DNA from: Dictyocoela muelleri
Lineage: Eukaryota > Microsporidia
Assembly (NCBI GenBank): GCA_016256075.1
Contig: SDVU01000332.1
Location: forward strand, 1-14,954
Direction: 5' to 3'
Length of the DNA stretch: 14,954 nucleotides
The notes under the pieces are model-generated. The model saw nothing but the letters and a program-made list of their open reading frames with translations, searched no databases and was not told where the DNA came from. The position numbers were made by a program, and so were the translations under genes. Of the stretch, positions 1 through 10,425 are shown piece after piece. Position 1 is the stretch's first letter. Every line of letters starts with the position of its first letter.

Positions 1-264
1 CATTCGTATGTAAAAATTAAAGCTTGCAATATATGGGTAACTTTTTTGGTTTTCCCATGTTAGAATACATATATATACGTATTTTTTATTTTCCTAATTA
101 AGAAAATTTTTGTACGGTAAAACCGAGGTAGTACCAAAAAATCATTGAAAAAACTTTAATTATCTATATCTTGATGAGTTTATCACAAAACGAAAATTGC
201 ATAAACAGATTGACCTCTCGGCGGCCTATAATTGACTTATTATTGGCGCACCGAGAAATGAATG
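1..264. other. AT-rich flank with one short imperfect inverted repeat
   Basis: No coding signal was found. The only structure is an imperfect inverted repeat at about 216-257: TCTCGGCGGCC on the left pairs with GGCGCACCGAGA on the right, about 10 of 12 positions, around a loop of roughly 18 bases. It is locally GC-richer than its surroundings and could be the remnant of a small MITE or a chance stem. Confidence 0.35.
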
Positions 265-340
265 TCTAAAGATTTTTTTTAGCTGAATACTTACGGGTTA
301 GAACTAAATGTTATCTTTAGCATGTAATATTTGTTTCAAA
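265..340 (+). repeat. 76-bp direct repeat, left copy, abutting the MULE
   Basis: This 76-bp block (begins TCTAAAGATTTT, ends TTGTTTCAAA) recurs in the same orientation at 10494-10569 with about 85% identity and the same length. It ends two bases before the left terminal inverted repeat of the MULE, and the second copy starts immediately after the right one. It therefore sits where a target duplication would be, but is far longer than the 9 bp usual for Mutator-type insertion. It could be an aberrantly long duplication, or part of a repeat family into which the element went. Confidence 0.7.
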
Positions 341-342
341 GG

Positions 343-446
343 CACGGTATCAACTAGTCCTAGGACGAGTTGATGCTAACTTGTCATAGGATTTAATATA
401 GAGAAAAGCATCAACATGTCATAGGACGAGTTGATGCTGTTTAAAA
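343..446 (+). repeat. MULE left terminal inverted repeat with subterminal palindromes
   Basis: This begins CACGGTATCAACTAGTCC and contains GTCCTAGGACGAGTTGATGC followed about 30 bp later by GCATCAACATGTCATAGGAC running into GAGTTGATGCTGTTTAAAA. The reverse complement of the right end shows the same order of blocks: CACGGTATGCATCAACTCG, CCTAGGACGAGTT, ATAGGAT-TAATATA, then CATAGGACGAGTTGATGC and TGTTTAAAA. The repeated GACGAGTTGATGC motif in both orientations is typical of subterminal transposase-binding sites; that role is inference. Confidence 0.75.
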
Positions 447-500
447 TATATTATCGGATTTATAATGACCCAATTATATGAGAACGATTTTTTTTTCTAA

Positions 501-1681
501 ACACAGCGTGAAAATTCTCTTTTGATACAAAATGATTATTTATGCAATCTACATGTGGAATAAGAAAGCATTAAAAAATAGTGGTGTCGTTTTGGAGATT
601 TTTTATGGGAATATATTTCAATGGATCTGATAAGTATAATTTCCAGTGCATTGTCATAAGGTGATAATATTAAAATATAAGGTCATTTTAAAAAAAAATT
701 CAATCAAATGCTAACGTTATTAATGAAAGAGTTTCGTATATTGTTTTGAACGAGCTTTGAACAATAGATAAAGATACAATACATTTTATTCCTACAGAAA
801 AATCTTTAAAGAATATGGTTAATAATATCCAAAATTCCAAATATAAGGAATTTGATCCTTATATTTTAGATTTTGCAGAATCATGGCGAGCAATATTTCT
901 AATTTGATGCTGGCGTTTAAGATGAAATACTGTATGTGATTTTCCAAACAAATTTTCCAAAGGAATTAATGGAAAAAAACAAATAGTTGGTTTGTATATG
1001 TGACATACAAATCAGTTTTAACTGGGTTAACGCAACTTACATCAGTTCATAATACAATAATTGAAAACATACGCCTTATGTTTCATACTGTTAAAAACAA
1101 AAATAGAAAAGGCTTATGATCGATGATTTAAATATCTGAAAAATTACATAAACACCTTACCACAAGCGATAATAATTATTTTAAAAGGGAGTTTATAATT
1201 AACTATTGAAAACATTTATTGAGTCAATATTTTTGGATGTCATTTTCATTTTTTATAATCTTTGTGTAGACAAATCCAGTCTTCTGAAAACACAACACTT
1301 TATAAGCGCAGCTTTATATTCAAAAGTTGTTTTAAAAAGATTTTATACCTTTAATTATCTTATATCTCTGAAGTGCCATCACAATATTAGAAAGTAAAAA
1401 AAACATATTGAAGAAAATAAGTGAGTAATTATTAAGAAAATTTTTATTATCATCTTGCTCAAATTATTTAGGAAAATATGTTTATAGGATACTTAAAACC
1501 CAAATACGAAATAAAATTTTGGTCTTGCTTCGATCGTATAAAATCTATTATTCCGCGGACTACTAACATTTCATAAGCCTGGCAAAGGTGTTTTAAACAG
1601 TAATAAATTATAGCGCATCCTAACATCGCACGTTTTCATGCTATATTATGTAAAGGGAAGAAAGGAAACCTTTTGGAGTGA
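501..1681 (+). pseudogene. Decayed MULE transposase
   Basis: Recognisable blocks run in MULE order. A zinc-finger-like start lies near 513-650 (LLIQNDYL, then WCRFG, then IYFNGSDKYNFQC). Next come PTEKSLKNMVNNIQ and YKEFDPYILDFAESWRAIFL at about 785-900; TYALCFILLK and YDR near 1067-1115; YLKNYINTLPQA near 1130-1168; FGCHFHF at 1232-1252, which is the family GCxFHF motif; a downstream LYK; WSCFDRIKSIIPRTTNIS near 1516-1570, matching the C-terminal W...R...RTNN block; and IAHPNIARFHAIL near 1611-1650. The segment from about 785 onward is mostly in one frame; the first part is in another. There are at least nine in-frame stops. The expected TDFE catalytic motif reads IILK, so the catalytic acids there are lost. 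This is a non-functional relic. The family call is confident; the exact ends are not. Confidence 0.85.
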
Positions 1682-3342
1682 TCCTGGCACTTTCTGGTGT
1701 AAGATTATAAATGTCTAATGTAAATTTCGCAAAGGAAATAGAAATAAAAATGATACACTTAAGCTCGATTTTTTTAACCATTTTTCTAAAATTTTGACTA
1801 AAAAAAATAGATTATTTAAAAAAAACGACCATTAATTAAAAATAATATAATTTATTTAATAAGGTTTAAATTATAAAAATCTAACTTATAATTACAAAAT
1901 TTGTCAAAGTATTCATAAATTAATTGACACATAGACGTAAATTTTTCTAAAATACACATATTAATATTTTTGAATAACTGCTGCTATATTTCTGAAGACA
2001 GTCAATGCATTATAAAATACGTATATTTATGAAAAACATAAAATTATAGCTAATAAAATATTAACTTGGATTAACACTAAATTTAGATGAACTGTTATTT
2101 TCTATGTGTTCGAAAATTATCAATTAAGTTCGATATCTAATGTTTAAAAATACTGTGTAGTCAACAATTAGAAAAATCACCATTTACTTTATAAAATGTG
2201 CTTTCTATCTAGTTTATTAGATACAACATGTTTAAAATTTTTCAAAAATTTGACAGACTAAGGTAGTTTATTAATAATTTATCTTGAAATTTAGTTAAAA
2301 ACGTTCAAATTTCTATCTAAATAATGAACCATGTCGGTGTCTATGAGTGGAATATCTGAACTATAATTGTAGTAAATAAATAAAATTTTTATATTTGTGT
2401 ATTTTTATACTTCATTTCTGCTAAAATTACCCCCACCCCTCCCAAAAAAATAAAAAATAAACTCCCTAATTAACCCTCCACCAATTAAGTTCTCAAAATT
2501 AACGATTTTATGATTTTAAATAGCAATTTGCATTTTTATTTTCTTGAATTCTCGAAATGAGTTTTTTCTCAATCAAAATCTTCTGGGAGCTTTACATAAA
2601 ACAATAATCTACCTAATTTGTATTTTTAAAAAATTTCAACATTTAGAATTATAATCATCAAAGGCGAAATTTTCTCCACGTATTGATTTGTTTCTCGCAT
2701 GAATATACTACGTGTTTTATGTTGCTTAGATTTTTTTTATCTTATATATATATATATATCAATAACATACTATTTATTATATGCTGTTTCAAGGTAAAGA
2801 TCGGTTTAGTCGATATTAAAAAGTCTTTATCCTTTTAATTTTTTGATTTAAGCGTTAATTTTGACTTATGACCATTCAACAATTCCAAATATGTATTTGT
2901 AAGATTCAACTTGAGGTGTAAACATTGTTATTTGCGTCTTTTAACGTTGTAATAATAAAATTAACATTTTATTGAATTATTTATGACAATTATAAGAAAA
3001 TTTTTCTTTGCTTTAGTTTAATTGTGTTTTGCGCAATTATTTTTTTTGATTTTAATAAAGTTATTATATCAAGTAATAAGAAAACTATTTGGCATATTTA
3101 GAAGTTTCGAAAAAAAAATTTATTGATTTTTTGTTAAGGAATTTTTGTCTATATCAAAATTTGATAAATATTTAATATTTTAAACATAGACGTTGTAATC
3201 GATCTATTTATCTTATATTTAACAACCATGTCTTTTGGTTCATACAAAATTTTATTTTTTGTGTGATTTTTTTTATCTTTAATTTTTTCAACGTTATTTT
3301 TCATACACAATATAGTTTTAAGTAAAATAAAAATATTGAATA
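1682..3342. other. AT-rich MULE interior with no gene
   Basis: No coding remnant was recognised on either strand. Visible features are a TA dinucleotide run at about 2743-2759, a C-rich pyrimidine tract (ACCCCCACCCCTCCC) near 2428-2446, and many poly-A and poly-T tracts. A short minus-strand open stretch at 3149-3373 has only the low-complexity K/I/N composition expected in AT-rich DNA and overlaps the pogo terminus, so it is not called. Confidence 0.6.
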
Positions 3343-3344
3343 TA

Positions 3345-3390
3345 CAGTAGACGGTGGTTTTCACGGCATTCAAAAAAGGTGGATTTTACG
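3345..3390 (+). repeat. pogo left terminal inverted repeat
   Basis: CAGTAGACGGTGGTTTTCAC is followed by GGCATTCAAAAAAGG and then a TTTTACG motif. It pairs with 8945-8994 with a few substitutions and a small gap. A related TTTTTTACGCAAATG motif recurs inside the element at about 3529 and 3627, suggesting subterminal repeats. Confidence 0.7.
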
Positions 3391-3659
3391 TAATGTCTAT
3401 AATAAATAAATTAAATATACATTTTATTGAGCATAATATGACTGTAGTAAGAAAACAAGGTGAAATAGTCATGTATATTAGAAATTACCGTTCTAATATA
3501 ACTTATATTAAATTTTATTGATAGAGTTTTTTACGCAAATGTTGTTTTCTACGTTTAACTTTTTTAAATCCATTTTTATATGTTTAAATTACCTATAATT
3601 TTCTGGAAAAAATATATTTACACAAAATTTTTTACGCAAATTTATACGAGCAAAAAAAA

Positions 3660-4655
3660 TACTTGAAAAGCAGACACAGCAAGAGAAGCTATCTTTAAGA
3701 CAAGTTCACCGGATATTTTTCAGAATATGCAATGTAACCGTGTCATACTCCTACAATATAGAAAAACAACACGTTTTGTAAACAAAGATTAATCTTATCA
3801 AATATAAAAAATAAATACAGTGGGTTGTTTTTTCCCTGACTACCGTCAGAGGTTTCAAGAAATGAATAAAAAGAAAAATTTCTAAATAGTATGTTCATTT
3901 AATTTCCCCTTTCTCTTATACCCCTATAAACCAATAAGAATTCGTTTTCTCCTTTAAATAAACCAATAATTATAGTCCACCATTTAACTATTTTAATTTT
4001 CCTTAATCTTAATTTCTAGATGTAATCTCATTACATCCATCACAATGCAAGCCCTTTTTACGCATTATATAGACAATACACATTAATTATAAAACTGAGA
4101 ATACCTCATAGCGGTTAATTTTTAAGTTATTGAAATTATTGTATAAAATTTAAATAAGGAAAAAATATGATCCTGAGAAAGGAGTTAGTGATCATATAGT
4201 AAATAAAATTATAAAAAAAGATAAGATTTACGATGTTCAATTACATTAGGAAGCAAAAATGCAGACGCGAAGCTAATTTGTTTTTTAATTATTTTTTAAA
4301 AGAAGAAATCACCAGGTATTCTAAGAGAGAAATATTCAATATTGACGAAAAAAAATATGTATAAAAAAGTTCAGATAGAACGTATGTTTATGATAAAAAA
4401 TGATCATAAAATTATAAGCGAAACAAGACAGGTGATATAATTATGTTAGGTTTAAACTTGTTTGGCGAATGAACAAATCTTTGCTGATCAAGATATGAAT
4501 GAATCCGAGAAGCTTTTTAGAATTTACTAAGATTTTTATAATATTTCTTACCGGTCGGGCAAATCATAATGGCTTTCAGAGAGTCTTTTTAGGAGTATAT
4601 ATCAGATTTAAACACTTTACTAATCGTGAAAACTTACTATTTTGATAATATTGAT
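3660..4655 (+). pseudogene. pogo/Tigger transposase relic, N-terminal and first catalytic part
   Basis: The clearest block is EIFNIDE at about 4329-4349, matching the family's DI(Y/F)N-MDE first catalytic motif, followed by RTYVYDKK near 4375-4400 as in the usual P-R-TY segment. EANLFFNYFLKEEIT just upstream resembles the end of the CENP-B-type DNA-binding region (GWL-NF-KR). A weak helix-turn-helix-like stretch, KLSLRQVHRIFFRICNVTVS, lies near 3690-3750. The relic reaches TYYFDNID at about 4633-4655, where FDN corresponds to the second catalytic LLLDN motif, and is cut there by the gypsy insertion. Several stops and frame changes are present. It continues on the far side of the gypsy element. 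Confidence 0.68.
4651..4655. repeat. gypsy target site duplication TTGAT, left copy
   Basis: TTGAT lies immediately before the left LTR and recurs at 8293-8297 immediately after the right LTR. Five base pairs is the usual duplication for Ty3/gypsy insertion. Confidence 0.75.
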
Positions 4656-4855
4656 GGTTGGAATTAGGGGGCTTAAACAGAAGACTTATTTTGGTAAACT
4701 CTCATATTTATTAAAAAATCGTGTTTTTATATAGTTATTTGTGAAACATATTATCAATAATTCACAAATAATTCACACCAGAAACAACAAGGACAAAATA
4801 ATCTGAAACACTTTCCAATATTATGTTTGAGGCTTCAAACTGATTGGATCCAACA
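4656..4855 (-). repeat. 3' LTR of the gypsy fossil
   Basis: This is 200 bp, starting GGTTGGAATT and ending GGATCCAACA on the plus strand, so it reads TGTTGG...CCAACC in element orientation. It aligns along its full length with 8093-8292. The sequence just outside it toward the interior is only weakly purine-rich on the coding strand. Confidence 0.88.
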
Positions 4856-5049
4856 TCACCCTTATTAAACCTGAGTTGGCTCTTATGCCTTATCAAAACC
4901 CTACCATCTTACATATTTATACGGTAAGAACTATTGCCTATATATTCTAAAACTTTACCTTTTTCAATGAATTCTTTATCTATTTTTGAATTGCTTATTT
5001 CATTTTTGATTAAAACATTTTCATTAATATTAAAAATATAATTACTTTT

Positions 5050-7340
5050 CTATAGGTGGCTTTTATGAATTCTTTTTCATATTTTAGTTGGTTTTCTAAA
5101 ACCGTATATCGATTAATACACAAAATTGCCTCATTGAGACACATCCCGAAGCCACGATGAATTGATTCATTATATTCATATACAACTCTTTCTAATTTAT
5201 TTTTACCTTTAGTTTTTTACCGCCGTTTTTATGGTCCTATTAAGTCTCCCAATTCTCCCATTACTTACATGGCAGTATGGTATAGTAAAAACATGAGAAA
5301 CATTATTTTGTGCACACCAACTATCCAAATATTTGTTTGAAAATTCCCTTCCATTATCAGTAATTAAGATTTTAATTTTATTTCTTTTAAAACATCGTTG
5401 AGGAATTTAATTATACAATTTGGTGTTTTACTTTTAATCTTTTTACTGAATACGTTGCTTGAAAAATAATCAATCAAATTTACTCCAAAACACCTTTTTT
5501 ATCTTCAATATATCACAACCTACTCTCTCCCCGACATTGAATGTTTTTATAAATGAAAATTTGCTTTTGATTTTTATTATAATATTCATTACATATCTTA
5601 CAATAAATAAGAATTCTTTTTAACTCATTTTTTGATACAAAAATGCCATTTTCTTCAAGTTTCTAAGTAATATTTTTTCTAAGAGAGAATTGTTCATGAA
5701 GTTTTAATATTTTTTTAATAAATTTATCTTTATCAAGAGTATTCTCTTTTTTTATTAATCTGCTCATTACATCAGCACTATGTAACAAATTTCCGGGAAC
5801 GTTTTTTACATAAAATTGAAATTGATTTATTCTATCTATCCATCGTGTAATTCTTGAAGTTCACAATTCTTTTTGTGAATTTATCTTTTCTTCGCCTTAT
5901 GATCAGTTAAAACATAAAATTTCCGACCAAATAAAAGATACTGAAATTTCACCATTGCCCACATTATTGCCAAAACTCTCTTTCAAAAATTGCATAATTA
6001 TTTTCAGGACCTTTAAGCGAGCGAGAACTATATGCAATCGGTTCCTTATCCTGTTTCAGCACGGCACCTAAACCAATATCTGATGCGTCTGCTTCCAAAC
6101 AAAACCCTTTATTTAGATCAGGAATACACAGTTCAAGAAAATTTGACCATAGATTTTTTTGGTTTTATAAAACATGAATTATGCTCTTCTAACCACTTTA
6201 AATTCTTATCTTCTAAAAGTTCATATAAAACCTTTGCCTTTTCTGATAATTTTGAAATAATATTTTTGTCACAATTTATACAACCTAGAAACTTTCGAAC
6301 ATCTCTTTTACTCTGTGACATTAAATTTTTTTTTATTTCTTCTGACCGTTTTAGAATTGGCTTTATAGTGTTATGAGAAATTGTAAAATCTATAAATATC
6401 ACTTATTTTCTCCTATAACACTTTTATCTTCGTTAATTTACAAATTATATTTAATAAGTCGATCCAAAACTTTTTTTAAGTTTTCATCATTTTCCCTTTT
6501 ATCTTAACCTAAAATCAAAATATCATCTAAATATGAATATCAAATGTCACCTATATACTTCATCCTATACCAAAAACATTCCCCTTTGAAATATTGCTGG
6601 TGAGTTTTCAAAACCTTAAGGCATTGCTTTAAACTGAAATAGTTTATTCCTAGTATCTAGAAATGATATCTTTTATCTGTCTTCTAAACGTAGAGGAACT
6701 TGAAAGAAACCATCCATCAAATCTAATACACTGAAAATGCCTTTATCATTAAGATTATAGATTATTTCTTGTATATTTAGAATATTAAATCCATCGGGCT
6801 CCTAAATTTCATTTAATCTTGTTAAATCAATTAATAATCTCTAATTACCATCTTTTTTAGCAGCTACTACAACAGGGTGACACCTCAGAGATTTACTCTT
6901 TGCAATAACGATGTATTTTCAAGTTCATAAACATGTTTCTGAAACGCATTTCTCCTATTAAAATCTCTTATCGGTCGCGACAGCTTATTATTGAATTATT
7001 TTTGGTATAAAAGGGGTCATTTAATTGGAAATTTAGGGTTTGACATAAGATTATCAATCGGTTTTTTTAATAATTACATTGGCTATGCTATTTTCTAGCA
7101 AAAAAACGTATCTCTAACTTTTTTGCCTTTATAGCACACTTCAAGATAAACTTTATTATGTAAGTTTACTTAACTTCCATTTATTAGTTTTACAACAAAT
7201 GGCGTTTTTAAGTGTTCAATATTTTCCTTTTCTAGAAATTTTAAATTTGATGATACAATATTTACTGATGTTCCGGTATCAAAAACAGAAAAATATTAAA
7301 ATACGGTTATTTCTACTTCCTTTGTTATCAACACCTTTCA
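5050..7340 (-). pseudogene. pol region of the gypsy fossil: protease, RT, RNase H, integrase
   Basis: On the minus strand from right to left: a protease with FDTGTS (DTG at 7272-7280); reverse transcriptase with VVVAAKKDGN and FSVLDLMDGFFQVPL at about 6690-6890 and the YLDDIL active-site box near 6515-6533; an RT-RNase H connection with VRKFLGCINCDKNI in 6133-6402; RNase H with DASDIGLGAVL near 6057-6089 and further matches down to about 5890; and integrase with a CxxC zinc-binding half (YCKIC) near 5585-5605 and ITDNGREF near 5340-5364. This order is Ty3/gypsy. The coding region is broken by many changes and is treated as a fossil. The boundaries are approximate. Confidence 0.85.
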
Positions 7341-7344
7341 ATTT

Positions 7345-8080
7345 TTATGAGTTAACACACATATTTACGTTCTTGTCTACTTTATATTTTTTTCCTGAAT
7401 AACAAAACTTAGCCATATGACCTATTTTACCACAAGAAAAACATTTTAGAGGTTTTTTATCGAATTTAAACTTCCTTTCTTTTAAATTGCTATTATCGAT
7501 CAGTTTTTTGTTATATTCATTATAAGCTTTTTTAATATCACATAATTCATATTCAATAACAAGTTCAAGCATTTTTTTAATTCTAAACTAGGAATAAAAA
7601 TAATCATATGGAATTTTTGAAAGAAATGTGAATTTTTAATCTTTTTGAGACAAGGTCATCATCACAATTATTATTTAGTCCAAAATTTAATACTCTTTTC
7701 AAATAATCTGACTACTTTTATCTGCATATTTTTTTAAACTTTATATGCTTTCTCCACAAACATAATCAAATAAAATTTCTTTGAAATCTCGCTATTTGGC
7801 AAGCAGCTCAGTACACATACCTTTTAAATAAGACCATTCTTTCATTTCATTTGAAGATTCTTTTATAAATACTGTCATTTTTTCTCTAAGTGACATTTTA
7901 TCAAAACCAGCTGAACCTTCTAAAATAAATTAGTTCATCCCACATTGGGGTTTTATATTCCTTTCTAAAATAAAAATCCAGTCTCTCTATTAGCTTCACT
8001 TACAGCACAATCCATTTTGACAGTCCTGGATCTTTTGCACTGCGACTTAGATGTTTTTAAACTTTCTGAGTCATATGAGG
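7345..8080 (-). pseudogene. gag region of the gypsy fossil with zinc knuckle
   Basis: The 3' part (7345-7572) contains CFSCGKIGHMAKFC, an exact CX2CX4HX4C nucleocapsid zinc knuckle that binds RNA in this family. It is preceded by a lysine-rich stretch, as expected for nucleocapsid. The upstream part (to about 8080) is a lysine-rich and hydrophobic Gag-like relic in several frames, beginning close to the 5' LTR. It is broken. The call rests on the knuckle and on position directly before the protease. Confidence 0.78.
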
Positions 8081-8092
8081 TCTTTTCCTCAC

Positions 8093-8292
8093 GGTTGGAA
8101 TTGGGAGCTTAAACAGAAGACTTATTTTGGTAAACTCTCATATTTAATTAAAAATCGTGTTCTTATATAATTATTTGTAGAAATTATTATCAATGTTTCG
8201 CTAATAAGAACACACCGAAAACAACAATGACAAACTAATCTGAAACATGATCCAATATTATGTTTGAGGCTTCAAACTGATTGGATCCAACA
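8093..8292 (-). repeat. 5' LTR of the gypsy fossil
   Basis: This is 200 bp with the same termini as 4656-4855 and about 10-13% divergence, with most differences clustered in the middle third. It is followed by the right copy of the TTGAT duplication at 8293-8297, after which pogo transposase sequence resumes. Confidence 0.88.
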
Positions 8293-8297
8293 TTGAT

Positions 8298-8625
8298 AAT
8301 TTTAACATCTAGTGAATAGCAAAAAATCAAAATTGTTGTTTCCATTTTAAAACACAACCTAAATTATTTAGCCAATAGATATTATAATAATAAATCTATT
8401 AGATCAAAGTTAAACAAAAAATTACAAGTTTTCTAGTTTACATGGATTTTTATAATGATATGATTCCTTCATAAGTTAAATGAAATAATTATTTTAAATG
8501 TGATCTTATAGATTGATAATTTTATTGATCAAGTAGCATTCACAATAAGATAAAATTGTTGGAAAAGGCTGACTTGTTTGGAAATGCTGAAAAAAACGTT
8601 ATAATGTGGATTTAAATTTGATGAT
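8298..8625 (+). pseudogene. pogo/Tigger transposase relic, C-terminal part
   Basis: Sequence resumes after the gypsy duplication with a segment reading KNQNCCF...TQPKLF, which fits the family's I-VFLPPNTT-LQP block that follows the DN motif. Near 8496-8575 the stretch VIL-IDNFIDQVAFTIR, then NCWK (NCW at 8554-8562) and, in the next frame, KADLFGNAE matches the conserved AW-V---TI-NCWKKAG end of pogo transposases. Stops and at least one frame change are present. Together with 3660-4655 this makes one gene split by the retrotransposon. The sequence from about 8626 to 8940 is AT-rich with no recognised product. Confidence 0.68.
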
Positions 8626-8944
8626 ATCTCTATAAACAAGTTGTATGGCGATTTGGGTTCCTTTAAATATATTTATAAGGTGGATTAAAATAATCCAGAT
8701 TATCTATAATCTGAATTTTCGCGGATTTTTGCGGCTCTCTTTAATATTTTGCAAAAATAGCAAACATTTATAGCAAAATACATGATGCCACCGATATAAT
8801 AATATACGTGCATGTAGAAAAACTGTCTAAAGGATCATGATTATATTTTTTTATGTCTTTAATAAATAAACAAAGAGCCCTATATTAAACATTATTAACT
8901 TTAATTATATTTTTTTACCTAAGGAGATTTTTACGCAGCAGGTG

Positions 8945-8994
8945 CTTTTTAAACACGCTTTTTGAATTTGCGTCGTAAAAAACACCATCTACTG
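8945..8994 (-). repeat. pogo right terminal inverted repeat
   Basis: The reverse complement begins CAGTAGATGGTGTTTTTTAC and continues GACGCAAATTCAAAAAGCG, matching the left end at 3345-3375. It is flanked outside by TA at 8995-8996, matching TA at 3343-3344. Confidence 0.7.
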
Positions 8995-8996
8995 TA

Positions 8997-9686
8997 CCTT
9001 TAATTTTAGCATAAAAATAAAAAACTAAAGATATGGTAATTTTTTAGTCTAATAACATATAAAATTATAAAAACCAGTTCTGTGGTAAATTTTTTTTCTC
9101 AAAATTTTTTTATAAATTATTCAAAAAAATTACTATAATATCCCCCACAATAGTATCGAGAGACATTTTTATGTATTTCATATGCTCAATTCACAATTTA
9201 AGATTCTACTATTAATGTTTAATTAAAATGTTAAACGTTAAAAAATCTAAGTTTTTAATTTAATAATAATCCTCAAATTTATATTAACAAAAATTACCAC
9301 TGATATAAAAAAATTTAATCAGTTGAACAGTTCAATTGAATATAAAAATTAAAATTATAAAAATTGATTAAAAAAATGACTGATAAAAAAATCGCCTGTT
9401 TTAAAAGAGACAAAGGGGTAATTTTCAAACTATAATTATATATTTCCACATAAGGGGGTTTTATGTTATTAAAATAGTGTCGAATAAGAAGATTAAACTC
9501 CCCGTGAGAATCAGAAAGATAAAGTGATTAAAAAAATCGACCTTTAATGAATAAAAAAAACGACATCGACTGTAGTTGATAATTATAATTGATTCGAACG
9601 AGATTGATATTCTAATATTTTGAAAAAAAAAATTTATATTGGGTAATTGAGGATTAATAATTAGGAAATAAATTAATTTTAAAATT
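8997..9686. other. AT-rich MULE interior, right part, no gene
   Basis: No coding remnant or structured element was recognised. The sequence is a mixture of poly-A and poly-T tracts, with short G-rich spots (AAAGGGGTAATTTT near 9412 and AAGGGGGTTT near 9452). It leads directly into the right MULE inverted repeat. Confidence 0.55.
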
Positions 9687-9753
9687 TTTTTTAAACAGCA
9701 TCAACTCGTCCTATGCCGAGTTGTGGGTTTCTATATATATATATATATATATA

Positions 9754-9761
9754 TTACATCC
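9754..9761. repeat. 8-bp target duplication TTACATCC, left copy
   Basis: This lies directly before the palindromic element and is repeated exactly at 10436-10443 directly after it. Eight base pairs with GG...CC element ends fits Merlin-type insertion; hAT elements also make 8 bp. Confidence 0.88.
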
Positions 9762-9771
9762 GGTTCTCCAA

Positions 9772-10043
9772 CGGGTTAGTCCATCGCAAAAGTCATATCG
9801 AGAAGAATAAGTACAATATTGAAACATTTGCAAAAGTTCATGGCATTTAATAATCCTAGAGCCCTTTTTCATATACTCATATTTTTATTACAAATTAGAA
9901 AATTTGCTTTGTTTTTCCTAATTTGGAAATAAAAATATGAGGATAATAAAAAGGGCTCCAAATAATTAAATGCCATGAAATTTCGAACATGTTTTATATT
10001 GTCGTTTTTCTTCTCGATATGACTTTTGGGATAGACTAACCCG
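9772..10043. repeat. Hairpin module 1 of copy 1
   Basis: Inverted repeat with arms of about 135 bp from CGGGTTAGT to ACTAACCCG, centred near 9910. Arms share GTCATATCGAGAA, CATGGCATTTAATAATC and GAGCCCTTTTT blocks in inverted orientation. Confidence 0.85.
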
Positions 10044-10155
10044 GGTCTCACAGTATACCTTTTTTACAAAAAATCAAATAATTTTGATAATTTATAGTTA
10101 TTTTAATTAGACCTTTGAATTTTTTTGTAAAAAAAAGTATACTGTGAGACCCGGG
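10040..10155. repeat. Palindromic core of copy 1
   Basis: Arms of about 35-40 bp read CCCGGGTCTCACAGTATAC and GTATACTGTGAGACCCGGG around an AT-rich spacer. The arms match each other exactly over the outer 19 bases. Confidence 0.88.
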
Positions 10156-10425
10156 TTAGTTTATCCCAAAAGTCATATCGAGAAAAGAAACTAAAATATT
10201 AAAACATTAGAGAAATTTCATGACATTTAATAATCCTGGAGCCCCTTTTCATATCTCATATTTTTATTTTTAAATTAGGAAAAACAAAGTGAATTTCCTA
10301 ATTTGTAAATAAAAATATGAGTATATAAAAAAGAGCTCCGGAATTATTAAATGTCATGAACTTTCGCTAATGTTTCAATATTGTCGTTTCTATTCTCGAT
10401 ATGACTTTTGGGATAAACTAACCCG
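10152..10425. repeat. Hairpin module 2 of copy 1
   Basis: Second inverted repeat with the same block order as module 1, from CGGGTTAGT to ACTAACCCG, centred near 10290. Its inner arms carry the variant CCCAAAAGTCATATCGAG. Confidence 0.85.

Larger units (their letters stand above)
4656..8292 (-). mobile_element. Ty3/gypsy-type LTR retrotransposon fossil
   Basis: This 3637-bp element has two 200-bp LTRs (4656-4855 and 8093-8292) and a 5-bp duplication TTGAT on each side. Read on the minus strand, it runs from the 8292 end: Gag with a zinc knuckle, aspartic protease, reverse transcriptase, RNase H and integrase. Integrase after RNase H, and the FLG-type segment between reverse transcriptase and RNase H, indicate Ty3/gypsy. 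The LTRs differ by roughly 10-13%, so it is old. It is broken, with many breaks throughout the coding part. It is small for the family. No convincing tRNA-type primer site was recognised next to the 5' LTR. Confidence 0.9.
3345..8994 (+). mobile_element. pogo/Tigger-type Tc1-mariner transposon, split by a gypsy element
   Basis: Inverted termini begin CAGTAGACGGTGGTTTTCACG on the left and, read inward on the opposite strand, CAGTAGATGGTGTTTTTTACG on the right. Both continue into a TTCAAAAA block. Each end is flanked by TA (3343-3344 and 8995-8996), the target duplication of this superfamily, and CAGT is the common pogo terminus. Inside are plus-strand remnants of a pogo/Tigger DDE transposase on either side of the gypsy insertion. 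Without the 3637-bp gypsy and its 5-bp duplication the element is about 2.0 kb, which is normal for the family. It lies within the MULE, so it arrived after it. Confidence 0.75.

Noticed and set aside
1206-1397. 63-codon plus-strand open stretch
   Set aside because: It is an out-of-frame shadow of the MULE transposase relic; the neighbouring frame contains the GCHFHF motif and family-like sequence.
2424-2485. C-rich tract as a possible microsporidian CCC-type promoter signal
   Set aside because: No start codon with a credible coding region follows it on either strand.
3149-3373. 74-codon minus-strand open stretch
   Set aside because: Low-complexity K/I/N composition, overlaps the pogo terminus, and no recognisable motif.
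6032-6376. 114-codon plus-strand open stretch
   Set aside because: It is antisense to the RNase H and RT connection region of the gypsy fossil, which accounts for the conservation here.
7199-7402. 67-codon plus-strand open stretch
   Set aside because: Antisense to the protease and nucleocapsid part of the gypsy fossil.
2426-9425. Possible inverted pair GGGGTAATTTT near 2426 and 9413
   Set aside because: The match is only about 11 bases and does not extend beyond low-complexity sequence.
9869-10051. 60-codon minus-strand open stretch
   Set aside because: It lies wholly within a palindromic hairpin module and has no protein-like features.
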